In this document: positions 50,406 to 60,835 of the stretch, piece after piece | How the letters are laid out: each line of letters opens with the position of its first letter | Position numbering within the stretch: the first letter of the stretch is position 1 | Source: Rahnella sikkimica | GTDB lineage: Bacteria > Pseudomonadota > Gammaproteobacteria > Enterobacterales > Enterobacteriaceae | NCBI RefSeq assembly: GCF_002951615.1 | Contig: NZ_CP019062.1 | Coordinates: 3,286,001-3,350,000, forward strand | DNA: 64,000 bases | Reading direction: 5' to 3' | Translations under genes and position numbers: made by a program | The notes under the pieces: generated by a model | The model's input: only the letters and a program-made list of their open reading frames with translations | What the model was told of the DNA's origin: nothing | Database searches by the model: none

Positions 50406-51497
50406 ATGAACCTCAGAAAAAGCGTTTTATTTGCACTGACATTAGGTTTTTCAGGTTTCTATGCATTACCTGTGTTAGCAGGCACTGCCACTTGTGATCC
50501 CAGGAGTGGTAGTGCGACGGCTTATGAAAATTCTATTTTACGCGACTTGAGTAGCAGCGAAAATGCACGAGGTAGCATTATCAATGAGGCAATGAACAGC
50601 AGTCAGCAAAGCTATCAAATTAGCTGCAACTGTTCAGCAGCAGATGCATCAAGCGCGAATGGAGTGCTGATAATGTACACGCTTCAAACCACACTCCCGC
50701 TCGGCCATACCACTAACTACTTTAAAATTAATGATCATCTCGACGTAACGACTCAGGTCGCCATCCCTAAAAATGGCAACGTTACAGTTCCTACCAGCAA
50801 AGCGGTCAGTGACGGAACGCACCATTGGGACAAAGAAAACACCGGTATCTGTGCACAACAGAGCACACAGGATAACTTGATCACCGGTTCGCAGGGCAAT
50901 ATAGACCTTTATATTACGACACCTTTTATTGGCGAACTCACTATTCCACGAACTGAAATTGCCCGGGTTTATGCCTCTTCGGCAACCGTAACTACAACAG
51001 CGCCACCCTTGGGATCGCCTGTAGCTATTTTGTATCTCAGCGGAACCATTACGGTGCCTCAAAACTGTGAGATTAATCAGGGAGAAATTATCTCCGTCAG
51101 GTTCGGAACCATTCAGGCCAGCCGTTTCACAAAAATAAACACGCCACCGGACGGTTACCGGCCCATAGCCTTTGATATCAAATATGACTGCACAAAAAAC
51201 GGCCTACCGGTCATCCCCAACAACGATAAATTAGAGATGATTCTGGAGGGGCAGGACGTTGAGAATCAATATTACCTGATTGCACGCCGCCGCCCTTCAG
51301 ATAACAAAGCTGATATAGGGATTGTGGTGCAGGATGCCGGTGGAACTTACATGCCCTTTGCGCAAGGTGTTTTACCCATGAATCAGAACGGATTGGGAAA
51401 AGTCACCCTGACCGCATTTCCAATAAATCTGGTCGGCGGCGAACTCGATACTGGCGAATTCGAAGCGACGGCTACGCTAAAAGTTGATATCCGCTAA
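50406..51497 (+). CDS. Fimbrial tip adhesin
   Basis: 363 aa from ATG 50406 (AAGGA site). A signal peptide ends near VLAG. There is an N-terminal receptor-binding domain of about 190 residues with its own Cys pairs (ATCDPRSG, ISCNCSA, GICAQQ), then a C-terminal pilin domain (GTITVPQNCEINQGEIISV ... EATATLKVDIR). Two-domain size and last position in the operon are typical of tip adhesins. The receptor is unknown. Confidence 0.85.
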   Translation: MNLRKSVLFALTLGFSGFYALPVLAGTATCDPRSGSATAYENSILRDLSSSENARGSIINEAMNSSQQSYQISCNCSAADASSANGVLIMYTLQTTLPLGHTTNYFKINDHLDVTTQVAIPKNGNVTVPTSKAVSDGTHHWDKENTGICAQQSTQDNLITGSQGNIDLYITTPFIGELTIPRTEIARVYASSATVTTTAPPLGSPVAILYLSGTITVPQNCEINQGEIISVRFGTIQASRFTKINTPPDGYRPIAFDIKYDCTKNGLPVIPNNDKLEMILEGQDVENQYYLIARRRPSDNKADIGIVVQDAGGTYMPFAQGVLPMNQNGLGKVTLTAFPINLVGGELDTGEFEATATLKVDIR

Positions 51498-51525
51498 AAA
51501 AAACAGGCAGCGTCTTCGCTGCCTG
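51496..51525. terminator. Terminator between fimbrial operon and pbpC
   Basis: CAGGCAGCG, TCTT, CGCTGCCTG preceded by eight A, so on the minus strand it is a classical terminator with a T run for pbpC. It also ends the fimbrial operon. Confidence 0.85.
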
Positions 51526-51535
51526 ACCTTCTGTC

Positions 51536-53905
51536 TTAATTCAAAATCTCAATACTGATTAACCGGCTGTCGGCACGGCCGTGGTCGTCGACGGCGCGGA
51601 TGCGGTATTGCCCGTTGTTGATGGGCCGCCAGTCGATGGCCGATTTGCTGGCAGAGCTGCCGAGATAAATATCATCGACAAACCAGTAGACCGTTTTACT
51701 GTCCGCATCCGTCACCGCGTTAAACGAAATCCTGTCGCGCCCTTGCTGCGATTGCCGAAGGGTGTAGACCGTGTTTTTGAGCGGAGACGTAATGCGCGGC
51801 GGATTTCCGCTGACGTCCACGCCCTCATCTTTACAGTGATTCACCGGCGGTTTGCGTTTTGGCAGGCCCGCCTGAGCAAACACATTCGCCAGGTCTGACG
51901 GCCAGAACTCAAACACTTCCGTGCGGGTTTCGTTTTCTTCATAAGGCGGACACGCGACTTCACTGGTCAGTATATCCAGCCGGACGGGGCGATAAACCGT
52001 ATCAACCTTGATGGGCGATTTTCCGGGAATAAACCATGTTTTGCCTTTTTGCTGGCACCACGGCGTCGGTAAATCGCCGCTGGCGAGGCAGATATCGACC
52101 CGTTTCAGCTGTTTCGGAAACGAATGTCGGGGTTCCTGCAACGCGGGATAACTGGCGTTAATGCTGTCGATGATGTTGAAGAACAGCGGTGCGGCGGCTT
52201 CTGCGCCCACAAACACATTGTTGCCTTTGCTGTCGAAATTACCTTCCCAGACCACCAGAACGTACGGCCCGAAAATCCCCACGCTCCAGGCATCGCGGAA
52301 CCCCCACGACGTGCCGGTTTTCCAGTACACCGGCAACGACGAAGGCTGTTGAGCCAGCGTATCGCCCGGGCGACGGTGCTGACGCAGCATGTCCAGCGTC
52401 ATAAAGCTGGCTTCCTCACTGAGCAACCTGACCGGCGTCGCAACAGCCGGATCGCCCTTTTGCATCCGCAGCGGTTGCAGCACACCCCGGTTAGCCAGAA
52501 GCGCATACAGTTTTGCCAGTTCCTGCATCGTCACTTCACCACCGCCCAGCACCAGCGACAGACCGTAGTGGTTTTCGCTGGACATATCCGCGATGCCGGA
52601 AAGCCGCAGAAACTGGTAGAACGTCGGCTGCCGAAGCTGTGAAGCGACGTAAACCGCCGGAATATTGCGGCTGAAGTTCAGGGCGTCCGTAGCCGTCACC
52701 GGCCCGAGAAAACGGCGGTCAAAGTTCTCCGGCGCATAAGCCCCGAACGCCGACGGCACATCTTTCAGGATGGTCATCGGATGCAGTACGCCCTGCTCCA
52801 TGCCCAGCGCGTAAATAAAGGGTTTAAGCGCCGAGCCGGGCGAGCGTTTGGCGTTCGTGCCGTTCACCTGCCCCTGAATACTGCGGTTGTAATAATCCGC
52901 CGACCCCACCAGCGCCCGCACGCCCATGTCGCGGGTATCTACCAGCAGGGCGGCGGCATTATGAATACCACGGCTTTCATTACGGGTGATGAAGGCGCTG
53001 ACCTGTCGCTCAATCAGCCGCTGCAAACCGGCATCCAGCGTGGTATCTACACGGTTATCGGTCTGAACCAGTTGCTGATTTTGCTGGCGAAGCTGTTCGA
53101 TAAAGTGCGGGGCAATGTACGGCATTTGCTCTGGCTGACGCAGCGCCAGCGGCAGTTTGAACAATGAAATCTGGCTGCTGTCGGTCGCATAATGCGCCTG
53201 CCAGCGGACAAAAAGCCGGTTGCGAGCCTGCGTCAGGGCTGCGCCCAGTACGCCGGTTTTAGCGTCGATGCGGTAACTGGGGGATTGCGGCAAAACGGCC
53301 AGCGTCAGCGCTTCCGGTAACGTCAGGTCTTTCGGCGCTTTGTTGAAATAAATCAGGCTGGCCGCGCCGATGCTTTCAATATTGCGGCCATAGGGTGCGT
53401 AGTTCAGATAGGCTTCGAGGATATCGTGCTTGGAATAACTCAGCTCCAGCTGGACCGCGCGTAAAACCTGCATGATTTTGCCCGACGGCGTGCGGGTATT
53501 GAGATGCCAGTGCATCCGCGCCAGCTGCATGGTGATGGTCGAGCCGCCCTGCATTTTTCCGCCCGCGACATAACTGCGCCAGAAACCCCGCGCCAGGCTG
53601 AACGGATTGAAACCCGGATTGACGTAAAACCAGCGATCTTCGTGTAACAACAGGCCTTTTACCGCCAGCGGCGAAACCTGTTCCAGCGGCGTCCACACGC
53701 GGTAACGGTCGTCATTCGCCAGCGTGATGCGCATCAGCGTACCCTGCCGGTCATAATAGATGGATGAAAAAGGTTGCCCCAGTGAAAGCGGCGGATGCGG
53801 CCAGAGGCGGCACGCCAGAAGCAGCAGCGCCAGTAAAAATATCGCCATGGCGATATTTTGCAGAAGGCGTTTGGCTGTTTTGAAAAAAAGAGGAAAGGTG
53901 TTCAT
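51536..53905 (-). CDS. pbpC: Penicillin-binding protein 1C
   Basis: Class A PBP-type peptidoglycan glycosyltransferase, 789 aa. A transmembrane anchor (about 16-36), a glycosyltransferase domain (HEDRWFYVNPGFNPFSLARG; QGGSTITMQLARM), a transpeptidase-like domain (PGSALKPFIYA with SxxK; KTGTSWGF), and a C-terminal BiPBP_C domain (~700-789). It follows yfhM in one operon, as in E. coli, where the pair lies at 57 min. A role together with the alpha-2-macroglobulin in periplasmic defence or repair has been proposed for the pair. Confidence 0.95.
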   Translation of the reverse strand: MNTFPLFFKTAKRLLQNIAMAIFLLALLLLACRLWPHPPLSLGQPFSSIYYDRQGTLMRITLANDDRYRVWTPLEQVSPLAVKGLLLHEDRWFYVNPGFNPFSLARGFWRSYVAGGKMQGGSTITMQLARMHWHLNTRTPSGKIMQVLRAVQLELSYSKHDILEAYLNYAPYGRNIESIGAASLIYFNKAPKDLTLPEALTLAVLPQSPSYRIDAKTGVLGAALTQARNRLFVRWQAHYATDSSQISLFKLPLALRQPEQMPYIAPHFIEQLRQQNQQLVQTDNRVDTTLDAGLQRLIERQVSAFITRNESRGIHNAAALLVDTRDMGVRALVGSADYYNRSIQGQVNGTNAKRSPGSALKPFIYALGMEQGVLHPMTILKDVPSAFGAYAPENFDRRFLGPVTATDALNFSRNIPAVYVASQLRQPTFYQFLRLSGIADMSSENHYGLSLVLGGGEVTMQELAKLYALLANRGVLQPLRMQKGDPAVATPVRLLSEEASFMTLDMLRQHRRPGDTLAQQPSSLPVYWKTGTSWGFRDAWSVGIFGPYVLVVWEGNFDSKGNNVFVGAEAAAPLFFNIIDSINASYPALQEPRHSFPKQLKRVDICLASGDLPTPWCQQKGKTWFIPGKSPIKVDTVYRPVRLDILTSEVACPPYEENETRTEVFEFWPSDLANVFAQAGLPKRKPPVNHCKDEGVDVSGNPPRITSPLKNTVYTLRQSQQGRDRISFNAVTDADSKTVYWFVDDIYLGSSASKSAIDWRPINNGQYRIRAVDDHGRADSRLISIEILN

Positions 53906-53963
53906 CTTGCTACTCAGCGTCAGTTACGCCCCGCCAAAACAGCGGGGCGTAGTCTGCGGTCTA

Positions 53964-56900
53964 TTATTTTTTAGCAACCGCCGGTTCGTCTGCCGGGACT
54001 ACCACCAGTTTTTGATCACTGACGGACAGCGCCTGAACTTCGCGGTCATACATCGCTTCGCCATAGGCCGGCGGGATGATGAAACTGCCGGTGTTGGTGG
54101 CTTTGATCTGATACACAAACTCCTGCACATCCGTGCTGGCGCTGCCGTAAATCACCACGCGATCTTCGCGAATATCGCTGTAATCCGGTGCCCACGTCGA
54201 ACCGGAGGCTGCCAGCGGTGACTGCCAGGATGCGGAAGCCGCTGCATCACTGTTTTCATCGCTGCTGTCAGATTCCGGTTCCGGTGCCGTTTGCTGCACC
54301 ACTTCAAATCCGCCCGGCAGTAAATCGACAATCGCCAGATTATCCTGCCCTTCTTTCGAATTGGCGCGGATTTTCAGGTGTACGTTGATTTTCTGCCCCA
54401 GCGTAATTTGCGTGACCGGTTTACCCTGCTCATCGGTGTAATCACGGGTAATTTCCAGCCCGCGCGAAATGGCTTTCTTCGGCGCGGCCAGGTCATAACC
54501 GGCCTGCGTCACCACGTACCACGCCGGTGCGTCGTTACCATTTTCCACGCGCAATGCCTTCGCATCGGCGGTGAAACTGGCTTTCGCAAACAGCCCCTGA
54601 ACGCTGGAAATCAGCTGCGGTTCAACATTTTTGGTTTTGCTGATCTGCGTGATTTTCAGCGCGTCCGGTGCCGTGGCCTGCGCCGCAACCTGTGCGGAAT
54701 AACTCTCCAGCGCCAGAATGCTCATTGCTGAAGAATAGGTGGTGTAACGCTCCTCTTTCAGCGATTTGACCATGTTTTCCAGCACCTGCGGCGGAATGGC
54801 AGACACTTTTTCCGGGAAGTGACGGGTGATGAGATACAAACGCGTCGCGTCCTGAACCAGCGGGTCAAAATAACTCTGCGTCCACCAGGCTTTGTCATAC
54901 GCCTTACTCAGCTGCTTCCACGTTGGCTGCAACAGGGTATTGGCTTCATCATCCATTTTCAGCATGCGGTAGGACGATGCCAGATACAGCGCGCTGAGAT
55001 CGGTCTTCCAGGTGTCCGGATAGCGTTGTTGCAACGTATCCTGCACCGACGCCAGTGAACTGGTGGTGATTTCGCCCTGACGTGTCAGCAGATACACCGC
55101 CCAGGCACGCAGACGCAGGGTGTACAAATCATCACTCTGATTTGCCGCCAGCTCGCGCAGTGCCGCATTGGCTTCATTGAGCATACCGGCCGGTAACGCA
55201 ACGCCTGCGGCTTTGGCTTCCAGCAGATATTGCACCACGTACGGCGTGACGAACGGATCGGTTTGCGGCGACGAACGCCACAGGCCAATCGCGCCGCTGT
55301 CGTTCTGACGCGAACGCAGGATCGCCAGCATGTCTTTCAGTTTTTTGCTGGTTTCCGCCTGACTCAGCGAACCTTTCATTTCCGGATGCAGACCTTCGAG
55401 GATCATCGGAATCGAACGGCTGACAATCTGCTCAGAACAGTAATACGGATAATCCGCCAGATACTGTGAAAGCCCGTTGGTCAGCACCAGCGGCGAGTTG
55501 GAAACCGCGGCTTTGCGCACCGCGTAGGCATCAAACATCTGACGGAGGTTATCGACGGTCTGGCTGCTGCCGCTCATGCGCCCCATCACAGACTGCGTGC
55601 GGAACGGCATGGCCGGGCGTACCGACGTGCTGATGGTGCGTCGGCTGGTTTTATCGCCATATGTCGCTTCAAAGACCAGCGGCGCATCGCCCGGCAAGGC
55701 TTTGGCGCGCAGGCGGAAATTAATCACGCCTTCACGTTTTTCAGCCAGCGACAGGTTCTGATCCGCTTTACCGACCACTTCCAGCTGCGGCGGCACCGCA
55801 AGATGCACGGCGATGGCCACGCTCTTGCCGTTCAGCCCTTCGAGGTTATTGCTCACGCCGACGCTGACATCAAACTCATCGCCCGGCGCGACCATAGCCG
55901 GCACGTTTGGCGTCATGATGAAGTTATCGCGCACGGTCGCCGAGGTCTGCGCTTTGCCGATTTTGTCCGGTGTGACGGAAATCGCCATCACGCGGATTTT
56001 ACCGTTAAAGTAATCCGGCACCTGATAATCAAACTGCTTCTCGCCGTTCACTTCGGTAATGCCCGACCAGTACGCCACCGGTTTGTCGCGTTTGCGTTTG
56101 AACGGATTGACGTTCAGATCCAGCCCTTCGCCGCCGTCACCGCCCGGTGCTGCCGCCAGCTGCATCAGCTTGCTGAACTCCGGCAGGATCAGGTCGAGGA
56201 TTTGCGAACTTTCCACGCCCAGCTCGCGCTTGCGGAAGAAATATTCCAGCGGATCTTTCAGGCGATAGCGCGCAACCTGCAAAATACCTTCGTCCACGGC
56301 AAACAGCGCAACCTGCTGCGGGCCATCGGTCATGACAGTCATCGCCAGGTTTTCACCCGGCTTAATGACTTCCGGCGCATCCACTTCCAGAGTGTTCTGG
56401 CGCGCTTTGGTGCTGATCTTAAACGGCATCACGCCGTAACTCAGCGGGCTCATAAAGATTTCATTGGAATTCACATCACGCACAAACTGCACGTTGATGT
56501 AGCCGTTGCCTTCCATTCCGGCAGGCACGCGGATTTTCTGCACGGAACTGGTGGTATCCGTGTGGAACCATTGCCAGCTGTAGACTTTGTCTTTCTCGAT
56601 GGTGATCAGCCCGCTGCCGGTATAAGGCGCGTTGATGGACACCTCGATTTCCTCACCCGGCTGATATTCCGCCTGATTGAGTTTCAGCTTCAGCTCGGCG
56701 TTGCGATCCAGCGAACGGCTGAGGTTGGCGTTGCCCGCGACGGTATACGCAATGCGGTTAAGCACTTTGCCCTGCGCGTCTTCCACCACCAGCACGAAAT
56801 CACCCGGTTTGTCGGTCGTCAGCGTCAGATCGTTGCCCTGCGCGGTGAGCGAAAGCGGTTGTTCTGAAAGCTGCACTTCCTTCATTTTCGACTGATATTT

Positions 56901-59900
56901 ATAAACACCGGAATCCTGCTTGGTCAGAACCGAAATGTATTTCTGTTCAATCAGCGCCACTTTCAGCGCAGGCAGGGCAATCTGCTTCAGGGTCGGATCA
57001 ACGGCAATCACGTTCAGATGACGAACCGCGCCGCGGTTGATGTACCCCAAGTCCCCGTCCGGTTTCACGCCTATCAAATAATCATAAGGCGAAACCAGAA
57101 CCCGTGCGGTCGCAGAGACTGAACGCCCGCCACCGGCCACAAAGGCTTCTGACAACAGTTGCAGCTGATACGTCGCATCGGCATACGATTTCAGATCCAG
57201 CGGAATATTCGCCGTGCCTTTCTCGTCGGTCGTGCGGTCTTCCAGATTGGTTTCGAACCCGTCGCTGTTCTGGCGATTCTCGTAGAACGCATAGTCCGGG
57301 AACGCGTCGAAGCTCGGATACATCGGGCGCAGCGTCAGTTTCGACGTCACGCGGCGATCCTGCGCTGGCGTACCAAACAGGTTTTGCACGTCGATATTGG
57401 CCTGCAATTCCGTCGGTTTCACCCAGCCCTGCTTACGTTCCGGCGTCAGTTGCAGCTTCACTTTCAGCTGATCCGGCTCGAACTCTTTCACGTTGACCGA
57501 GGTGTGGCCCAGCAGCACGGAAGATTCGTTGTCTTTGCCGATCAGGTACAGATAGACGTTCCATTCACCGGTCGGTGAATTGTCGTCGGTGGTATAACTC
57601 AGCTCATTAAAACCGCTGGCACCGAGCGTCAGCGGAACTGTGCTCATCAGCTTGTCGCGCGGGTCATGGATTTCAGCACGTACCGGAACACCGGCTAAGC
57701 CCATGCTCCAGTCCGCTGCGCGGGTGATCAGACCAATGTTGAAAGTATCGCCAGGACGATAAACGCCGCGATCGGAGAACAGATAACTGTTCAGCGTGCG
57801 CGGGTCGTTCGGGGTGATTTCACCGTCGACATCGAACCGTGAGAAGTCGAGCCCGCGGTCATTATTCCGGTCGGCAGGCAGGAACGACACATCGCCCTCT
57901 TTTTCGACCAGGAACATCACCGGTTGCCGCTCGCTGGTGTAAACATCCAGCGCAGGGAAACGCACATGTCCGTCAGCGCCGGTGGTTTGTGTCAGCAGCG
58001 TGACGCCGTTTTTCGCGATAACCGACACTTTGGCGTTGCTGACCGGCGTACCGCTGTGAATTGACTGCACAAATACGTCGCGGGTTTTATCCTGCGAACG
58101 TTTGGCAATAATCCCCAGATCGGTGACCACCACAAAGCGCGAATCGCCGACCGGCGCGTCGTCTCCGCTCTGATCGTCATCCTGATACTGATAACCGTCG
58201 TCATCGGTCGCCGGTTTTTCTTCTTTCTTCTTCGGATCCCATTCCGACAGCGTCAGCAGGAATACGCCGCGATGCGAACTCGGATCGGTGGACAGATAAC
58301 GGGAAAGATCGACGCCCTGATAATTCACTTCACCCGGCTTGTCGTTATTCACCGCCGTCTGATATTTGAAATGCTCGGTAAAATATTCGTCATTCAGACG
58401 GTTAAATTCCGCCGACGAATATTCACGGCTTTTAAATGACACGATGTGTTGCAACTGACTTGGGATTACGCGTTTGATGTCCAGACGCATTCCCGGCACG
58501 TTACGCGCGGCCACGCTGATTTGTTTGTCACCGTTCACCGACAGCAGCGAACCCTGCGACATAAATTGCAGAGACTTTGGATAATCCGGGACTTCAACAA
58601 TGCGGTAGACTTTTTTCGGCATTTTATAACCGCCGGAAGACGTCAGCACATTGTCGATTTCCACCAGCATGGCGCGGTGCGCGGGCGCATCAAAGCGGAA
58701 ACTGAACTGCGGCTGATAGTCGCTTTCGGCTTCGTTCAGCTGAATATTCAGCGGCGTGGATTGAGCCAGCACATTATTTTCAACGCTCTGCACATCCCAG
58801 CTGGCGTAATCGTCCGGGCCGGTTGCGGCGTCTGAATCGTTCGGATCGTGCTGCGGCAGCAGCCAGACTTTCACGGCGCGGCGGATATCTTTATCTTTCA
58901 CCGCATCGCTGAACCCGATGATCAGCGCACGCTGACCTTTCGCACCGTCGGCATCGACCACCTGCGCGCTGGCGTCATTCACGGCCAGGCTGTAAAGCGT
59001 TGGCACGGAAACCCAGACGTTACGCGCCTGCGTGGTTGCATTTGATGCCACCGACGCCTTCACGCCCTCGCCTATCGTCATGTGAACAGAACCGCCGTGA
59101 TCGAGTGATTTCAGCGGTTCGGAATGCACCCACGCATTGAGTTTTTTCTGGTCGTAGACCACGGAATAATTGAGTTTGGATTCCGTTTTGGCTTTCCCTT
59201 CGGTCAGGCCGAGAGAGATTTGTTTCTCAAAACTGGCCACATCCACCGGCGCATTGAATTTGACGTTAAAAATCGCGCTGCGTTTTTGTGGATCCTGCGG
59301 GTCCTGATAATACTCGGCGGTGCCCGACTGATAATCGAAGGCTGGCGCGGTAAATTCGTAACGCGTGGTCGCCAGTTTGATTTGCGGTGCGAGTAAAACG
59401 TCCGGCGTGAAATTCACTTCGTATTTCGTGCCCATCGGCAGCGGATTTTTCGGCGTGAAGACCAGCGTATAACCGCTGACCCATTTCCATTCGCCTTCGG
59501 TAGCCGGTTTGAGCGTAATGCCTTTTTCGACCACTTTGCCGACATCTGTCAGCGGTGCCGCAGAATTTCTGAAATTAAATATGGCCTGCTGAGGCGCAGG
59601 TTTTTGCGCGGCATAATTAATCGCTTCCGGGTTACTGACCCGCACGCTGGTTTCCTGATACACCATCGGCGCAGGCTCAATCGGCTGCGGCCGGTTTAAC
59701 CACCAGTGCCAGCCATAAACGCCCGCGCCTGCTGCACACAGCAGCACCAGAATCGCCAGACTGATGGCTTTCGGGTGTTTATCGACGCCGCTTTCCAGGC
59801 GCGTAAATCCGCGCTTCAGCCAGCCGGACATTGCCGTCCACCAGACCGGCGCACGCCAGTCGATATTGCCGACAACAGGTTTAATGACGCGCCCGAGCAG

Positions 59901-59981
59901 ACTTAAAAGAAAAGCCAGCGCGCGGAGAACGCCTTTTATCAATGTAAAAGGCAAACGAAGTAAGAATCTGAGTAAATCCAT
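53964..59981 (-). CDS. yfhM: Bacterial alpha-2-macroglobulin with thioester, long form
   Basis: 2005 aa, against about 1650 aa for E. coli YfhM. It begins with a basic amphipathic segment and a transmembrane helix (about 72-94, ISLAILVLLCAAGAGVYGW) and has no lipobox, so it is anchored by a helix instead of lipid. It then carries MG-type beta-sandwich domains, an acidic insert near residue 610 (DDDGYQYQDDDQSGDD), the A2M domain (PVAYWSGIT ... DNFIMTPNVPAMVAPGD) and a thioester domain with CSEQ at Cys1515. The family traps proteases that cross the outer membrane. Upstream of pbpC with a 58-bp gap. The 260-bp gap to greB is AT-rich. Confidence 0.9.
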   Translation of the reverse strand: MDLLRFLLRLPFTLIKGVLRALAFLLSLLGRVIKPVVGNIDWRAPVWWTAMSGWLKRGFTRLESGVDKHPKAISLAILVLLCAAGAGVYGWHWWLNRPQPIEPAPMVYQETSVRVSNPEAINYAAQKPAPQQAIFNFRNSAAPLTDVGKVVEKGITLKPATEGEWKWVSGYTLVFTPKNPLPMGTKYEVNFTPDVLLAPQIKLATTRYEFTAPAFDYQSGTAEYYQDPQDPQKRSAIFNVKFNAPVDVASFEKQISLGLTEGKAKTESKLNYSVVYDQKKLNAWVHSEPLKSLDHGGSVHMTIGEGVKASVASNATTQARNVWVSVPTLYSLAVNDASAQVVDADGAKGQRALIIGFSDAVKDKDIRRAVKVWLLPQHDPNDSDAATGPDDYASWDVQSVENNVLAQSTPLNIQLNEAESDYQPQFSFRFDAPAHRAMLVEIDNVLTSSGGYKMPKKVYRIVEVPDYPKSLQFMSQGSLLSVNGDKQISVAARNVPGMRLDIKRVIPSQLQHIVSFKSREYSSAEFNRLNDEYFTEHFKYQTAVNNDKPGEVNYQGVDLSRYLSTDPSSHRGVFLLTLSEWDPKKKEEKPATDDDGYQYQDDDQSGDDAPVGDSRFVVVTDLGIIAKRSQDKTRDVFVQSIHSGTPVSNAKVSVIAKNGVTLLTQTTGADGHVRFPALDVYTSERQPVMFLVEKEGDVSFLPADRNNDRGLDFSRFDVDGEITPNDPRTLNSYLFSDRGVYRPGDTFNIGLITRAADWSMGLAGVPVRAEIHDPRDKLMSTVPLTLGASGFNELSYTTDDNSPTGEWNVYLYLIGKDNESSVLLGHTSVNVKEFEPDQLKVKLQLTPERKQGWVKPTELQANIDVQNLFGTPAQDRRVTSKLTLRPMYPSFDAFPDYAFYENRQNSDGFETNLEDRTTDEKGTANIPLDLKSYADATYQLQLLSEAFVAGGGRSVSATARVLVSPYDYLIGVKPDGDLGYINRGAVRHLNVIAVDPTLKQIALPALKVALIEQKYISVLTKQDSGVYKYQSKMKEVQLSEQPLSLTAQGNDLTLTTDKPGDFVLVVEDAQGKVLNRIAYTVAGNANLSRSLDRNAELKLKLNQAEYQPGEEIEVSINAPYTGSGLITIEKDKVYSWQWFHTDTTSSVQKIRVPAGMEGNGYINVQFVRDVNSNEIFMSPLSYGVMPFKISTKARQNTLEVDAPEVIKPGENLAMTVMTDGPQQVALFAVDEGILQVARYRLKDPLEYFFRKRELGVESSQILDLILPEFSKLMQLAAAPGGDGGEGLDLNVNPFKRKRDKPVAYWSGITEVNGEKQFDYQVPDYFNGKIRVMAISVTPDKIGKAQTSATVRDNFIMTPNVPAMVAPGDEFDVSVGVSNNLEGLNGKSVAIAVHLAVPPQLEVVGKADQNLSLAEKREGVINFRLRAKALPGDAPLVFEATYGDKTSRRTISTSVRPAMPFRTQSVMGRMSGSSQTVDNLRQMFDAYAVRKAAVSNSPLVLTNGLSQYLADYPYYCSEQIVSRSIPMILEGLHPEMKGSLSQAETSKKLKDMLAILRSRQNDSGAIGLWRSSPQTDPFVTPYVVQYLLEAKAAGVALPAGMLNEANAALRELAANQSDDLYTLRLRAWAVYLLTRQGEITTSSLASVQDTLQQRYPDTWKTDLSALYLASSYRMLKMDDEANTLLQPTWKQLSKAYDKAWWTQSYFDPLVQDATRLYLITRHFPEKVSAIPPQVLENMVKSLKEERYTTYSSAMSILALESYSAQVAAQATAPDALKITQISKTKNVEPQLISSVQGLFAKASFTADAKALRVENGNDAPAWYVVTQAGYDLAAPKKAISRGLEITRDYTDEQGKPVTQITLGQKINVHLKIRANSKEGQDNLAIVDLLPGGFEVVQQTAPEPESDSSDENSDAAASASWQSPLAASGSTWAPDYSDIREDRVVIYGSASTDVQEFVYQIKATNTGSFIIPPAYGEAMYDREVQALSVSDQKLVVVPADEPAVAKK

Positions 59982-60241
59982 TTGTAGCTGTACCCCTAAT
60001 CCCTATGACCCATAATCTGAAATGATATTTAAGAAAAATATTTTGAAATTCAGAATATTGCGAAAGTTGTTACTGAATATAATATTCGCAAGAAGCGCGG
60101 CGAAGGATAATAACTATCCGACTAAAAAGCCATCAGATAAAGCGTAGCAGCCGGACAGTTTTTTTGACCAATTTCTGCACTGCCCGCAACGCCATTGTGT
60201 GAAACAATGGCGAAAGAATTTTAAAGACAGTGGCAGAGGAT

Positions 60242-60715
60242 ATGAAGACCAAACTGATTACCCGCGAAGGCTACGACAAACTCAAAGCTGAGCTGGATTT
60301 CCTGTGGCGCGAAGAGCGTCCGGAAGTCACCAAAAAGGTCACCTGGGCCGCCAGTCTGGGCGACCGCAGTGAAAACGCCGATTACCAGTACAACAAAAAA
60401 CGCCTGCGCGAGATCGACCGCCGCATCCGCTATCTGACCAAATGCATGGAACAACTGCGCATCGTCGATTACTCACCGCAACAGGACGGCAAAGTATTCT
60501 TTGGCGCGTGGGTGGAAGTAGAAAACGACGACGGCGACATCAAACGTTTCCGCATCGTCGGTTATGACGAAATCTTTGGCCGCAAAGACTACATTTCTAT
60601 CGACTCCCCGATGGCGCGCGCGCTGCTGAAAAAGGAAGTCGGCGACAGTCTGGTGGTGACCACACCGATCGGCGATGCGACGTGGTACGTCAATGAAATC
60701 GACTACGGCAAATAA
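60242..60715 (+). CDS. greB: Transcription elongation factor GreB
   Basis: Binds the secondary channel of RNA polymerase and stimulates cleavage of backtracked RNA. 157 aa from ATG 60242, matching the E. coli start. An N-terminal coiled coil carries the acidic tip (SLGDRSENADYQYNKKR), and a C-terminal FKBP-like domain has GRKDYISIDSPMARALL. The four-residue extension from GTG 60230 is not conserved. Confidence 0.97.
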   Translation: MKTKLITREGYDKLKAELDFLWREERPEVTKKVTWAASLGDRSENADYQYNKKRLREIDRRIRYLTKCMEQLRIVDYSPQQDGKVFFGAWVEVENDDGDIKRFRIVGYDEIFGRKDYISIDSPMARALLKKEVGDSLVVTTPIGDATWYVNEIDYGK

Positions 60716-60835
60716 TCAGATAACGCCCAAAACGTGAGGCACATCGTCCCGACGGCTGGCATTTTCAGTCTTCAAATCGTATAACGGTGCCCTGTATTTA
60801 CGTCACTCACTAACGAAAAAACTGATACCCGACCT

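Noticed and set aside
55803..56867. Plus-strand open frame inside yfhM
   Set aside because: Antisense of the alpha-2-macroglobulin gene, no independent ribosome site or motif.
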